DNA of 64,000 nt. Source: Chloroflexota bacterium (GTDB taxonomy: Bacteria > Chloroflexota > Dehalococcoidia > UBA2979). The first letter of the stretch is position 1. Each line of letters begins with the position of its first letter. The notes under the pieces are model-generated. The model worked only from the letters and a program-made list of their open reading frames with translations, made no database searches and was not told the DNA's origin. Shown here one piece after another: positions 1-8,576 of this stretch. The position numbers and the translations under genes were made by a program. The stretch covers positions 14,113 through 78,112 of the forward strand of contig QWJG01000001.1 of NCBI GenBank assembly GCA_009391845.1, written 5' to 3'.

Positions 1-1
1 C

Positions 2-544
2 GACGCGCTCTGTGAGCGAACCGCCACCGGCGCGCGGGTCCTGGACCTCAGATGTGGGCGGGGCTGGGAGACGCGGACGCTCCACGACCGCGGGTACCAG
101 CCGGTCGGCTTCGACCTCTCGCGTGCGTTCCTCGAGCATGTTCGCCACCAGCAGCCCGCGATCCCCTGCGTGCGCGGCGACATGCGCCGCCTCCCCTTCG
201 CTGACGCCTCATTCGAGGGCGCCTGGGCCTCCGCGTCGCTGCTGCACATGTCACGCACGGACCTCGATGTCGCGCTCGCCGAGCTCGCTCGCGTGCTCCG
301 CCCCGGCGCCGCCTTCGTCGGCTCCGTGCAAGTTGGCGACAGCGAGGGCTTCGTCCCGCGGAAGTCGGCCCCCGGCGCGGAGCTCTTCTACGGCTACCTC
401 GCGCCCGAGGACTGGCGGGCCCGCGTCGAAGCCGCTGGTTTCGCGATCGACGACCTCGTCATCGAGATCCACGAGGAGGAGCAATCGCACCTCAACGCGG
501 GATCGCGCGGCTGGGCTACCGTAATCGCGCGGCGAGGAGCGTAG
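2..544 (+). CDS. Class I SAM-dependent methyltransferase, 5' end cut by window
   Basis: The open frame runs from the window edge without a start codon, so the N-terminus is missing. The visible 180 residues begin with a SAM-binding motif I (VLDLRCGRG, where the family usually has G for the first R), then a GFDLS acidic loop after strand 2. Next come the GDMRRLPFADASF segment and a C-terminal part typical of Methyltransf_11 proteins (LAELARVLRPGAAFVGS). The substrate cannot be told. The stop lies two bases before the start of the next gene, so the two are probably cotranscribed. Confident as a methyltransferase fold, not as to reaction. Confidence 0.85.
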   Translation, partial: DALCERTATGARVLDLRCGRGWETRTLHDRGYQPVGFDLSRAFLEHVRHQQPAIPCVRGDMRRLPFADASFEGAWASASLLHMSRTDLDVALAELARVLRPGAAFVGSVQVGDSEGFVPRKSAPGAELFYGYLAPEDWRARVEAAGFAIDDLVIEIHEEEQSHLNAGSRGWATVIARRGA

Positions 545-546
545 CG

Positions 547-942
547 ATGGACGACTCACTCCACCCCCAGGACTGGACCGGGCGCACCACGCGCGTCGTG
601 ATCGATCGCCCGCTCGGATCCACTCACCCCGAGCACGGCTACGCCTACGAGGTGAACTACGGCTTCGTCCCCGGCGTGCTCGCCCCCGACGGGGAAGAAC
701 TCGACGTCTACCTCCTCGGTACCAGCGAACCCCTCGAGGTCTGCGAGCGCGCCGAGGTCGTCGGCATCGTGCGCCGTCGCGATGACGTCGAAGACAAGCT
801 CGTCGCCGTCGTCGGCGCGGAGACCTGGGACGCCCAGAAGATCGCCGCGGCCGTCCGCTTTCAGGAGCAGTTCTTCGATTCATACGTGGAGTTGTGTGAC
901 TCGGCCCAGCAGCTTGGCTCGCGAGGCCCGGACGAGGCGTAG
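547..942 (+). CDS. Small inorganic pyrophosphatase-family protein
   Basis: 131 residues. The pattern VVIDRPLGSTHP, NYGFVPGVLAPDGEELDVYLLG, RRRDDVEDK matches the short soluble-pyrophosphatase-like proteins of Gram-positive bacteria. The classical metal-binding signature D-x-D-x-x-D appears as DGEELD (residues 48-53), so the middle Asp is Glu. Its expected role is hydrolysis of PPi or a related small phosphate ester in the cytoplasm; the altered signature makes the exact substrate uncertain. The start ATG follows the preceding methyltransferase stop by two bases, so the gene is the second of a short operon that ends before the trp leader. Confidence 0.8.
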   Translation: MDDSLHPQDWTGRTTRVVIDRPLGSTHPEHGYAYEVNYGFVPGVLAPDGEELDVYLLGTSEPLEVCERAEVVGIVRRRDDVEDKLVAVVGAETWDAQKIAAAVRFQEQFFDSYVELCDSAQQLGSRGPDEA

Positions 943-959
943 GCGGGCCGCTAATCTCG

Positions 960-988
960 TTGCATGCTTTCGAGCTGTGGCGTAGCCT
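960..988 (+). promoter_or_regulatory. Candidate sigma-70-type promoter of the trp operon
   Basis: TTGCAT at 960-965, a 17-base spacer, then TAGCCT at 983-988. It sits just upstream of the T-box leader, where the promoter is needed. The -10 match is partial, so this is a positional call. Confidence 0.35.
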
Positions 989-1010
989 CGACCGATTACT
1001 GAGGTTTCAA

Positions 1011-1302
1011 TACCGACGTTGATCGGGAGTAGTACGTCGTCACGCGGGGCTACAGAGAACCGGACAAGCTGAGAACCGGCGCCCGCCAGCAACGACCGAA
1101 TGGACCCGTGAGTCTCGGCCCAAACGCGCTCCTCTGGAGCGCAAGTAGGCGTCGACGGTGTGGGCGCCGTTATCCAGGCCCAGGGCATCGCCCCGTCTCG
1201 AACGGTGGCCGTGCTCCGAAGATGCGTCGACGCGGCTCCGCCGTGCCGGCGAAATGTGGGTGGCACCGCGAGGACCATCGCCCCACGGGCGGTGGTTTTT
1301 TT
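1011..1302 (+). promoter_or_regulatory. T-box riboswitch, tryptophan-specific, controlling trpE
   Basis: The leader carries the hallmarks of a transcriptional T-box in order. An AGAGA motif lies at 1054-1058. The specifier context GAA-TGG-ACC has the Trp codon TGG at 1101-1103. The conserved T-box sequence TGGGTGGCACCGCG lies at 1257-1270, against the family consensus AGGGUGGNACCGCG. An intrinsic terminator follows directly. The antiterminator bulge reads TGGC, which can pair with a tRNA ending in GCCA, as expected for tRNA-Trp with a G discriminator base. Uncharged tRNA-Trp should stabilise the antiterminator and switch on the operon. The family assignment is firm; the exact 5' boundary is estimated. 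Confidence 0.92.
1275..1302 (+). terminator. Intrinsic terminator of the trp T-box
   Basis: A 9-bp stem (CCATCGCCC at 1275-1283 with GGGCGGTGG at 1287-1295, one T-G wobble) is followed by seven Ts at 1296-1302. It competes with the antiterminator formed around the T-box sequence. Confidence 0.9.
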
Positions 1303-1387
1303 GTGTGCGAAACGATCTCGGTCAACCGCCCGAGGCGAGACGAGGAGCCCTCGGCCGTATGGCCGCTGGGATGAGGAGAATCGAACG

Positions 1388-1534
1388 ATGAGCAGCGACA
1401 CCCGTCACGTGCCCGCCAACGCCGGTCGCCCTCTGGGCGATCACAGCGGCCGGGGGCAGTGGTGGCGCAGCCGTGCACGTTCGCTCAGCCGCCGTCCCGC
1501 AAGCGCCATACACGAGGTTCGCCATGCCCGGTGA
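1388..1534 (+). CDS. Candidate Trp leader peptide overlapping the trpE start
   Basis: A 48-codon ORF begins with ATG 11 bases after a GAGGAG-like ribosome site (TGAGGAG at 1370-1376). It contains tandem Trp codons TGGTGG at 1460-1465 (residues 25-26) in a Trp-poor, Arg-rich peptide. Its TGA (1532-1534) lies just inside trpE, overlapping the chosen trpE ATG (1524), which would allow translational coupling. Trp-rich leaders with WW or WWW are known before trp genes in Actinobacteria and Proteobacteria. No terminator with a T-run follows the WW codons, so any effect would be on translation or through another structure. It may also be a chance ORF. Confidence 0.4.
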   Translation: MSSDTRHVPANAGRPLGDHSGRGQWWRSRARSLSRRPASAIHEVRHAR

Positions 1535-2993
1535 GTACACCCCACCCCTGAACGAAGTCCGTCGCCTCCAGGGGAAAGGCAACATCGTCCCCGTCTTCCG
1601 CGAGGTCCGCGCTGACCTGGAGACGCCCGTCTCCGCCTACCTGAAGGTCGCCCGCGGTCCCTACTCGTTCCTCCTCGAATCCGTCGAGGGCGGCGAGCGG
1701 CTCGGGCGCTACTCCTTCATCGGCACGGAGCCCTTCCGCGTCGCCGCGCGCGATCACAGCGATGGCGATCCGCTCGACGAAATCGAACGCGAACTCGGGC
1801 GCCTGCAGGCCGTGGAGGTCCCGGGGCTGCCCCGCTTCCACGGCGGCGCCGTCGGCTACCTCGGGTGGGAGGCGGGCGGTCACTTCGAGGATCTGCCGAT
1901 CGCCGGTCCGAACACCATCGGGTTGCCCGAATCATGGTTGATGTTCGCCGAGACCCTGCTCGTATTCGATCACCTCATGCACTCGATCAAGGTGGTCTCG
2001 CACGTCCGGCTCGACGGCGATATCGACTCCAGCTACCGCCAGGCCGTTGGCCGCATCGACGAACTCGTCGCCCGCCTCGAGATCCCGCTCGGCGCGCTGC
2101 CGTACATCCCCTTCGACGGTGTCGCCGGTCAGCCGATCCAGGAGAACTGGTCGCAGGCGGAGTACATGACCGCGGTCGGTCGGATCAAGGACTACATCGT
2201 CGAGGGCGACATCATTCAGGGCGTCATCTCGCTCCGCTTCTCGCGGCAGACGGGGGCGCACCCGTTCGAGGTCTATCGCAGCCTGCGCGCGATCAATCCC
2301 TCGCCGTACATGTACTACCTCAAGTTCGACGACACCTACATCGTCGGCGCTTCCCCGGAGCTACTGGTCAACATCGAGGACGACCTCGTTGAGGTGCACC
2401 CGATCGCCGGTACCCGCCGGCGCGGCGAGACTCCGCTCGACGACGAGCGTCTCGCCGAGGAGTTGGCCCACGACCCCAAGGAGATCGCCGAGCACGTGAT
2501 GCTGCTCGACCTCGGCCGCAACGACGTCGGACGCGTCGCCACGCCGGGCACCGTCGAGGTCACCCAGCAGCTCGACATCGAGTACTACTCGCACGTCATG
2601 CACCTCGTCAGCCACGTGCAGGGCCGGTTGCGGGACGACATGACCGCCTACGACGCGCTGCGCTCCGCCTTCCCGGCCGGGACCGTCTCCGGCGCCCCGA
2701 AGATCCGCGCGATGGAGATCATCGCCGAACTCGAGCCGGATCAGCGCGGGCCGTACGCGGGCGCCGTCGGATTCTTCGACATGTCCGGCAACGCGGAGAC
2801 CTGCATCACTATCCGCACGCTGGTGATGAAGGACGGCTGGGCACACGTGCAGGCGGGCGCTGGCATCGTCTTCGACTCCGATCCGCTGAAGGAGTACGAG
2901 GAATGCCAGCACAAGGCGCGCGCGTTGATCGCCGCGTTGGATGATGCGGAACACGGCGAGGGCGGGCCGCCGACCGGCAGCCTCGGCTACTAG
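1524..2993 (+). CDS. trpE: Anthranilate synthase component I
   Basis: 489 residues from the chosen ATG. Converts chorismate plus ammonia or glutamine (with TrpG) to anthranilate, the first committed step of tryptophan synthesis. The N-terminal domain carries the LLES motif (residues 50-53), which in characterised TrpE proteins binds Trp for feedback inhibition. The C-terminal chorismate-binding domain shows PIAGTRRRGETPLDDE, LLDLGRNDVGRV, FPAGTVSGAPKIRAMEII and IQAGAGIV-like (VQAGAGIVFDSDP) segments. An in-frame ATG at 1473 exists, but homology-like sequence starts with MPGEYTPPL at 1524, preceded by ACGAGGT. First gene of the operon behind the T-box. Confidence 0.96.
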   Translation: MPGEYTPPLNEVRRLQGKGNIVPVFREVRADLETPVSAYLKVARGPYSFLLESVEGGERLGRYSFIGTEPFRVAARDHSDGDPLDEIERELGRLQAVEVPGLPRFHGGAVGYLGWEAGGHFEDLPIAGPNTIGLPESWLMFAETLLVFDHLMHSIKVVSHVRLDGDIDSSYRQAVGRIDELVARLEIPLGALPYIPFDGVAGQPIQENWSQAEYMTAVGRIKDYIVEGDIIQGVISLRFSRQTGAHPFEVYRSLRAINPSPYMYYLKFDDTYIVGASPELLVNIEDDLVEVHPIAGTRRRGETPLDDERLAEELAHDPKEIAEHVMLLDLGRNDVGRVATPGTVEVTQQLDIEYYSHVMHLVSHVQGRLRDDMTAYDALRSAFPAGTVSGAPKIRAMEIIAELEPDQRGPYAGAVGFFDMSGNAETCITIRTLVMKDGWAHVQAGAGIVFDSDPLKEYEECQHKARALIAALDDAEHGEGGPPTGSLGY

Positions 2994-3010
2994 GGCGAAA
3001 GACGACACCA

Positions 3011-3940
3011 ATGACCAACGATGCTTCTCCGCCCCCCGCTTCATCTGCCGGCCCACCGGCCGGCCCGCTGCTTGCCTCCGCGGCCGTGATGCGCCGTGAC
3101 GACGGCCGCGTCCTCCTCCTCCGGCACCTCGATGCCGGTCCGTTCGCCGGCCGCTGGTCGCTCCCGATCACCGGCGTCGCCGACGACGAGACCGCCGAGG
3201 AAGCACTCGGGCGCGTGCTGCGCGAGCACGTCCACGTCGAGCCGGGTCCGTTCGATTTCGAGGACACGCTCTACGTCAGCGGTGAGGGCGGTTCACGCTT
3301 CATCGTGAACGCGTTCCTCTGTCGTGCATGGCGCGGCGAGCCGCGCTTCAACGCGAAGCACTACGCCGATGCCGTCTGGGCACACCCCGCGACCCCGTCG
3401 GTTGGCTCGGAACTGCTGCCGGAGGTCGCCGCCTGGCTCGCCCGCACCCTCGGCGCTGCGGAGCATCCGCAGACCGCGAATGCGATCGGCACGCTGCTCA
3501 ACGAGACGCGCGGCGCGCTGCTCGCCGCCTTCGAGTCCGTCCCCGAGGCGGCTCGCGAGGAGCAACTGACGGACGGCTGGTCGCCGCTCGACATCCTCGC
3601 GCACATCGCCGATGTCGAGACCTACTACCTGGCCGAGACCGATCGGCTGCTCCGCATCGCCGGGCACACCTGGCGCGGCTTCAACGACGCGCAGTGGCAC
3701 GATCTCTACCGCGCGCGGCCGGTCGACGACCTCGAAACCGTGCGCCAACGCCTGGACGCGGCGCGCGAGCGCACCCGCTTTTGGCTCGCCAGTCTCGAGG
3801 ACGATCAGCTCACCCAGTACGGCAACCACCACGAACGCGGTGCCGTCCGGATCGGCGATCGCATCGCCAAGATCTCCCGCCACGAACACGAACACACCGA
3901 ACAGCTCCTGGCGATGTCGGACACCGCTCGCCAGGACTAA
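3011..3940 (+). CDS. Nudix - DinB/YfiT-like fusion protein inside the trp operon
   Basis: 309 residues with two recognisable parts. Residues about 20-145 look like a Nudix fold (LLASAAVMRRDDGRVLLLRH, then AGRWSLPITGVADDETAEEALGRVLREHV). The Nudix box is degenerate: the spacing from Gly to the Arg-Glu pair is off and the second Glu pair is replaced. Residues about 155-305 look like a four-helix DinB/YfiT bundle with its typical metal-ligand places: His198 in SPLDILAHIADVE, and H291-x3-H295 near the C-terminus. It lies 17 bases after trpE and 30 before trpG, so it should be cotranscribed with trp genes. Function unknown; a damage-control role on a nucleotide or thiol conjugate is only a guess. 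Confidence 0.8.
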   Translation: MTNDASPPPASSAGPPAGPLLASAAVMRRDDGRVLLLRHLDAGPFAGRWSLPITGVADDETAEEALGRVLREHVHVEPGPFDFEDTLYVSGEGGSRFIVNAFLCRAWRGEPRFNAKHYADAVWAHPATPSVGSELLPEVAAWLARTLGAAEHPQTANAIGTLLNETRGALLAAFESVPEAAREEQLTDGWSPLDILAHIADVETYYLAETDRLLRIAGHTWRGFNDAQWHDLYRARPVDDLETVRQRLDAARERTRFWLASLEDDQLTQYGNHHERGAVRIGDRIAKISRHEHEHTEQLLAMSDTARQD

Positions 3941-3970
3941 ATTAGCGACATGACGAAGGACGGCAACCTC

Positions 3971-4576
3971 ATGCTGTTACTCATCGACAATTACGACTCG
4001 TTCACCTTCAACCTCTACCAGTACCTCTCGGAACTCGGCGCCCAGGTCGAGGTCCATCGCAACGACGAGATCTCCGTGGAGGACTGCCTGGCGATGGGCG
4101 CGGATCAGATCGTGATCTCGCCCGGCCCCTGCACGCCGGCGGAGGCGGGCATCTCCATCGATCTCGTGAAAGCCGCGGCAGGGCAGGTCCCGCTGCTCGG
4201 GGTCTGCCTCGGCCACCAGGCCATCGGCGAGGCGTACGGTGGCACCGTGAACTACGCGGGCGAGATCCTCCATGGGAAGACCTCGATGATCGAGCACGAC
4301 GGTAAGGGCGTCTTCCGCGGCCTACCCAATCCCTTCGAGGGCATCCGCTACCACTCGCTCGCGATCGATCCGGCCACCGTCCCCGAGGAACTCGAGGTGA
4401 CCGCCCGCTCCGAGAGCGGCGTCATCATGGGCGTCCGGCACAAGACGCTCCCGATCGAGGGCATCCAGTTCCACCCCGAATCGATCATGACGAAGGTCGG
4501 CCACCAGCTCCTCGCCAACTTCCTCGGCGTGAGCGCACCTGCGCACCTGCGCGCTGCCGAGGTGGTCGCATCGTGA
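3971..4576 (+). CDS. trpG: Anthranilate synthase component II (glutamine amidotransferase)
   Basis: 201 residues. Supplies ammonia from glutamine to TrpE. Class I amidotransferase with the nucleophile Cys79 in LLGVCLGHQAIGEAYGG, the oxyanion region SPGPCTPAEAG, and the His-Glu pair in GIQFHPES. The start at 3971 gives the canonical MLLLIDNYDSF N-terminus and has AAGGA ten bases upstream; an in-frame ATG at 3950 has no visible ribosome site. The stop overlaps the trpD start as GTGA. A folate-synthesis (PabA) double role is possible, as in many bacteria with one trpG/pabA. Confidence 0.95.
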   Translation: MLLLIDNYDSFTFNLYQYLSELGAQVEVHRNDEISVEDCLAMGADQIVISPGPCTPAEAGISIDLVKAAAGQVPLLGVCLGHQAIGEAYGGTVNYAGEILHGKTSMIEHDGKGVFRGLPNPFEGIRYHSLAIDPATVPEELEVTARSESGVIMGVRHKTLPIEGIQFHPESIMTKVGHQLLANFLGVSAPAHLRAAEVVAS

Positions 4577-5631
4577 TCAAGGAAGCAATCGCCGCCCTCG
4601 TCGACGAGCGGCGCGACCTCACCGAGGCCGAAGCGCGCGGCGCGATGCAGGACATCATGCGCGCTGGCCTCGAGGGTCCGGCCAGCGAGGGTGAACAGGC
4701 GACGCCCGCCCAGTTCGGCGCGTTCGTCACCGCCCTCCGCATGAAGGGCGAGAGCGTCGACGAGATCGTCGGCATGGCGAAGGCGATGCGCTCCTACGCC
4801 CTCCGCGTCGATATCAAGGCGCGCCCGCTGCTCGACACCGCCGGTACCGGCGGCTCCTCCCGGAAGGTGTTCAACGCCTCGACCGCGGCGGCGTTTGTCG
4901 CCGCTGCCGCCGGCGCGACGGTAGCGAAGCACGGCAACCGCGCGATGACCTCGCAGTCCGGTTCCGCCGATCTCCTCGAAGCGCTAGGCGCCCAGATCGC
5001 ACTCACCCCGGAGCAGGTCGCGCAGTGCGTGGAGCAGACCGGCGTCGGCTTCATGTTCGCGCAGTCGTTCCACCCCGCGATGAAGTTCGCCGGCCCGCTG
5101 CGCCCCCAGATCGGCGTCCGCACGATCTTCAACCTGCTCGGCCCGCTCACGAACCCGGCCGGCGCCAACTGCCACGTCATGGGTGTCGCCAACCCCGAGG
5201 TCGGCGAGAAGCTCGCCCACGCGCTTGCCCGCCTCGACATGCGCCACGCGCTCGTCGTCTCCGGCGATGACGGCCTCGATGACCTCACCGTCACCGGCCC
5301 GTCGACGATCTTCGAGGTCAAAGGCACGCAGGTCACCCGCCGCACCGTGACCCCCTTCGACCTCGGTATCTCGATCCACCCGTTCGACGCGATCCTGGGC
5401 GGGACCCCGCAAGACAACGCCGGTATCCTCCGCGCCGTCTTCCGCGGTGAGGGCCCGCTCGCCGTCCGCGATCTGATCATCGCCAACGCCGCCGCCGGGC
5501 TCTACGTCTCTGGCCTCGCCTCCTCCATCAAGCAGGGCGCGGAGCTGGCCGCGAAGGCGATCGACAGCGGCGAGGCCGCTGCCAAGACCGGCGCTTTCGT
5601 CGAGGCCACCCGCCGCGCGGCGGGGAAGTAG
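4573..5631 (+). CDS. trpD: Anthranilate phosphoribosyltransferase
   Basis: 352 residues, GTG start overlapping the trpG stop. Transfers phosphoribose from PRPP to anthranilate. Seen in order: the PRPP-binding DTAGTGGSSRKVFNAST (residues 88-104; many homologues have GTGGD), KHGNRAMTSQSGSADLLEALG, FAQSFHPAMK, and GPLTNPAGA. The later MgPPi-binding region is present as VVSGDDGLDDLTVTGP, close to the family DELT motif in form. Length fits the family. Only six bases separate it from trpC. Confidence 0.95.
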   Translation: MIKEAIAALVDERRDLTEAEARGAMQDIMRAGLEGPASEGEQATPAQFGAFVTALRMKGESVDEIVGMAKAMRSYALRVDIKARPLLDTAGTGGSSRKVFNASTAAAFVAAAAGATVAKHGNRAMTSQSGSADLLEALGAQIALTPEQVAQCVEQTGVGFMFAQSFHPAMKFAGPLRPQIGVRTIFNLLGPLTNPAGANCHVMGVANPEVGEKLAHALARLDMRHALVVSGDDGLDDLTVTGPSTIFEVKGTQVTRRTVTPFDLGISIHPFDAILGGTPQDNAGILRAVFRGEGPLAVRDLIIANAAAGLYVSGLASSIKQGAELAAKAIDSGEAAAKTGAFVEATRRAAGK

Positions 5632-5637
5632 CCCCCG

Positions 5638-6501
5638 ATGTCCGACGCGAGCGCGACCCGCGACACCGGCACCGTGCTCGACAAGATCGTCGCCGCACGC
5701 CGCCTGCGACTCGCCGAGGATCGCGTCGCGCGACCAGAGTCAGTGCTGGCCGCGCTCATCGAGGGCGCGCCACCCGCACGCGACTTCGAGGCACTGCTGC
5801 GCGGCGGTCGCCCCGCCACCCCCGAGGGCGCGCGTGTCCGCCTGATCGCGGAGGTGAAGCGCGCCTCCCCCAGCAAGGGCGTCTTCGACGCCGATCTCGA
5901 TGCCGTCCAGCAGGCGACCAGCTACGCCCGTGCTGGCGCTGCCGCGATCTCCATCCTCACGGAGCCCGACTTCTTCGCCGGCAGCATCCAGGATCTCGCG
6001 GACGTCAGCGCGGCCTTCCGCGCTGACCCCGATCGCCCGGCCCTGCTCCGCAAGGAGTTCATCTGGGACGAGTACCAACTCCTGGAGGCGCGCGCCCACG
6101 GTGCCGACGCCGTCCTGCTGATCGTCATGCTCCTGCAGCCTGACGTACTCACCAGGCTGATCGCCCGCACCCGGGCCCTCGGCATGGAGCCACTGATCGA
6201 GGTGCACGACGAGCCGGAGCTGCGCGTCGCACTCGACTGCGGCGCGCGCGTCGTCGGCGTCAACAACCGCAACCTCCGTACTTTCGAGGAAGACCTCGGG
6301 ACCACCGAGCGTCTCGCCGGCCTCGTCGGTGCCGCAGCCACGCTCGTCGCCGAGTCGGCGATCCGCACCCGCGCGGACGCCGAACGCATGGCCGCTGCCG
6401 GTGCCCACGCGCTGCTGATCGGCGAAGCGCTCGTTACCGGCGACAATGTCGAACAACGCGCGCGCGAGTTCATGATCGCACCAGCCGGGACTCCACGATG
6501 A
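5638..6501 (+). CDS. trpC: Indole-3-glycerol phosphate synthase
   Basis: 287 residues, a TIM barrel that closes the ring of CdRP to indole-3-glycerol phosphate. Recognised by LIAEVKRASPSKG (catalytic Lys on strand 2), LRKEFIWDEYQLLEARAHGA (strand 3/4), PLIEVHDEPEL, VVGVNNRNLRTFEED, VAESAIRTRADAERMAAAG and ALLIGEALV at the phosphate site. Length is slightly above the usual 260, mostly an N-terminal segment and a loop near GRPATPEGA. Follows trpD by six bases and precedes trpF by 28. Confidence 0.95.
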   Translation: MSDASATRDTGTVLDKIVAARRLRLAEDRVARPESVLAALIEGAPPARDFEALLRGGRPATPEGARVRLIAEVKRASPSKGVFDADLDAVQQATSYARAGAAAISILTEPDFFAGSIQDLADVSAAFRADPDRPALLRKEFIWDEYQLLEARAHGADAVLLIVMLLQPDVLTRLIARTRALGMEPLIEVHDEPELRVALDCGARVVGVNNRNLRTFEEDLGTTERLAGLVGAAATLVAESAIRTRADAERMAAAGAHALLIGEALVTGDNVEQRAREFMIAPAGTPR

Positions 6502-6529
6502 CGCGTGCCGTGTGCGATCGGAGTGACCG

Positions 6530-7279
6530 ATGACCCTCGTCAAGATCTGCGGGAACCGAACGCCCGAGGATGTCCTCGCCGCCGCGGAGGCTGGCGCCGA
6601 CTTCGTCGGCATCAACTTCGCCAAATCGACCCGACAGGTCGACATCGATGAGGCGCGCGCGATGGTCCGCGCCCTCGGCGCCCCGCTCGCCGATCACCCG
6701 TTCGCCGTGCCGCCACCCGCGCAGTCCGCTGCCCGCGAGGAGATCGAGCCGTGGTTCCGCCACGGCGCCGAGGTGATCGAGGCCTACCTCGAGGTCAAGC
6801 GACCGCTCACCGTCGGCATCTTCGCCGATCAGCCGATCGACGAGGTCAACGAACTCGCGGAGGAGTCGGGTGTCGATCTCGTCCAGCTCTCCGGCGATGA
6901 GAGCTGGGAGGACTGCCTGCTCGTCACCCGCCAGGTGATCCAGATCGTGCACGTCTCACCGCTCGATTCGCCCTCGGATTCCCTCGTCTCAGTGCAGCCC
7001 GGCTTCGCGATCGCGCTCGGACTCGATGCCGCGCACGGTCCCTACCGTGGCGGCACTGGCCGCACCTTCGACTGGGAGGTGGCCCGACGAGTCGCCGATC
7101 GGATCCCGATCATGCTCGCCGGTGGCCTCAGCCCGGAAAACGTCGCCGAAGCGATCCGCGCCGTCGAGCCGTGGATTGTCGATGTCGCCACCGGCACGGA
7201 GACCAACGGCCGCAAGGACTACGGCCGCGTGCGCGCCTTCATCGAGGCGGTGCGCCGCGCTGACGAAAGCATGTCCTGA
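6530..7279 (+). CDS. trpF: Phosphoribosylanthranilate isomerase with a ~38-residue insertion
   Basis: 249 residues against the usual about 205. Amadori rearrangement of PRA to CdRP. The N-terminal [15 protein letters not shown] holds the catalytic Cys7; [14 protein letters not shown] follows; the general-acid Asp is in [18 protein letters not shown]; the phosphate-binding end is [11 protein letters not shown] and [13 protein letters not shown]. The extra length is mostly a Pro- and Glu-rich stretch between the helix ending ALGAP and the strand starting LTVGIFAD (about residues 53-90). Both catalytic residues are in place, so it should be active. ATG at 6530. Confidence 0.92.
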   Translation: MTLVKICGNRTPEDVLAAAEAGADFVGINFAKSTRQVDIDEARAMVRALGAPLADHPFAVPPPAQSAAREEIEPWFRHGAEVIEAYLEVKRPLTVGIFADQPIDEVNELAEESGVDLVQLSGDESWEDCLLVTRQVIQIVHVSPLDSPSDSLVSVQPGFAIALGLDAAHGPYRGGTGRTFDWEVARRVADRIPIMLAGGLSPENVAEAIRAVEPWIVDVATGTETNGRKDYGRVRAFIEAVRRADESMS

Positions 7280-7343
7280 GTCCGCCCGAACCCGCGAACA
7301 TGCCAACCGACCGAGGCACCGAACGACTGCAGCAGGGACGAAC

Positions 7344-8552
7344 ATGACCACCACTGAACACCCCCGATCCGATCCCTTCCCGGACGCCACCGGGCACTTC
7401 GGTGAGTTCGGTGGCCAGTACATCCCCGAGACCCTGATGCCCGCGGTCGCCGAGCTGGAGATCGCTTACCACGAGGCGATGGCGGATCCCGCGTTCCGCG
7501 CGCGCCTCGATGATCTCCTCAAGAACTACGTCGGACGGCCTACGCCGCTGACCTTCACCGAGCGGCTGTCGGAGCGCGTCGGCGCGAAGGTCTACCTGAA
7601 GCGCGAGGACCTCACCCACACCGGCGCGCACAAGATCAACGCCGCCCTCGCACAGGGCCTGCTCGCCCAGCGCATGGGCAAGCGCCGCATCATCGCGGAG
7701 ACCGGCGCTGGCCAGCACGGCGTCGCCACCGCCACCGTCTGCGCGCTGCTGGACCTTGAGTGCGTCGTCTACATGGGCGCCGAGGACGTTCGTCGCCAGT
7801 CGCTCAATGTCTTCCGCATGAAGCTGCTTGGCGCGGAGGTCCGCACCGTCAACGCCGGCTCACGCACCCTCAAGGACGCGACTAACGAGGCGATTCGCGA
7901 CTGGGTCACCAACGTCGCCGACACCTACTACATCATTGGTAGCGTCGTTGGCCCGCACCCGTACCCGATGATGGTCCGCGACTTCCAGTCCGTGATCGGT
8001 CGCGAAGCTCGCGCCCAGATCCTCGAGCAGGAAGGGCGGCTCCCCACCATCGGCATCGCCTGCGTCGGCGGCGGCTCCAACGCGATGGGCCTCTTTTACC
8101 CGCTCCTCGATGACCCGATCCGCCTGATCGGCGTCGAAGCAGCCGGCGAGGGCCTCAACGGCCGCCACGCCGCCACGCTCTCGAAAGGCCGCCCCGGCGT
8201 GCTCCACGGCGCGAAGTCGATGCTGCTCCAGGATGAATGGGGTCAAATCATCGAGGCCCACTCCATCTCCGCCGGGCTCGACTACCCCGGGGTCGGCCCG
8301 GAGCACTCCTGGCTCAAGCTCAACGAGCGCGCCGAGTACCACGCTATCACCGACCAGGAAGCGCTCGTTGCCCTCCAGCTCCTCTGCGAACTGGAAGGCA
8401 TCGTGCCTGCCCTCGAGTCATCGCACGCCGTCGCCTACCTCACGAAGCTCGCCCCGGAACTGACGCCGGATGACGTGGTGCTGCTGAACCTCAGCGGGCG
8501 CGGCGACAAGGACATGAACACCGTCGCCGAAGCACTGCACTTCACCCTCTAG
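7344..8552 (+). CDS. trpB: Tryptophan synthase beta subunit
   Basis: 402 residues. PLP enzyme condensing indole with serine. Key features: [18 protein letters not shown] at the N-terminus, the PLP Lys in [28 protein letters not shown], the phosphate-binding GGGSNAMG, and SGRGDKDM near the C-terminus. These are marks of the classical TrpB1 form that works with TrpA. The ATG at 7344 has AGGGA five bases upstream; 64 bases separate it from trpF. TrpA is not next to it but 4.6 kb downstream, beyond a block of inverted genes. Confidence 0.96.
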   Translation: MTTTEHPRSDPFPDATGHFGEFGGQYIPETLMPAVAELEIAYHEAMADPAFRARLDDLLKNYVGRPTPLTFTERLSERVGAKVYLKREDLTHTGAHKINAALAQGLLAQRMGKRRIIAETGAGQHGVATATVCALLDLECVVYMGAEDVRRQSLNVFRMKLLGAEVRTVNAGSRTLKDATNEAIRDWVTNVADTYYIIGSVVGPHPYPMMVRDFQSVIGREARAQILEQEGRLPTIGIACVGGGSNAMGLFYPLLDDPIRLIGVEAAGEGLNGRHAATLSKGRPGVLHGAKSMLLQDEWGQIIEAHSISAGLDYPGVGPEHSWLKLNERAEYHAITDQEALVALQLLCELEGIVPALESSHAVAYLTKLAPELTPDDVVLLNLSGRGDKDMNTVAEALHFTL

Positions 8553-8576
8553 CCCGATCGGCGACCGACCCCTCTC

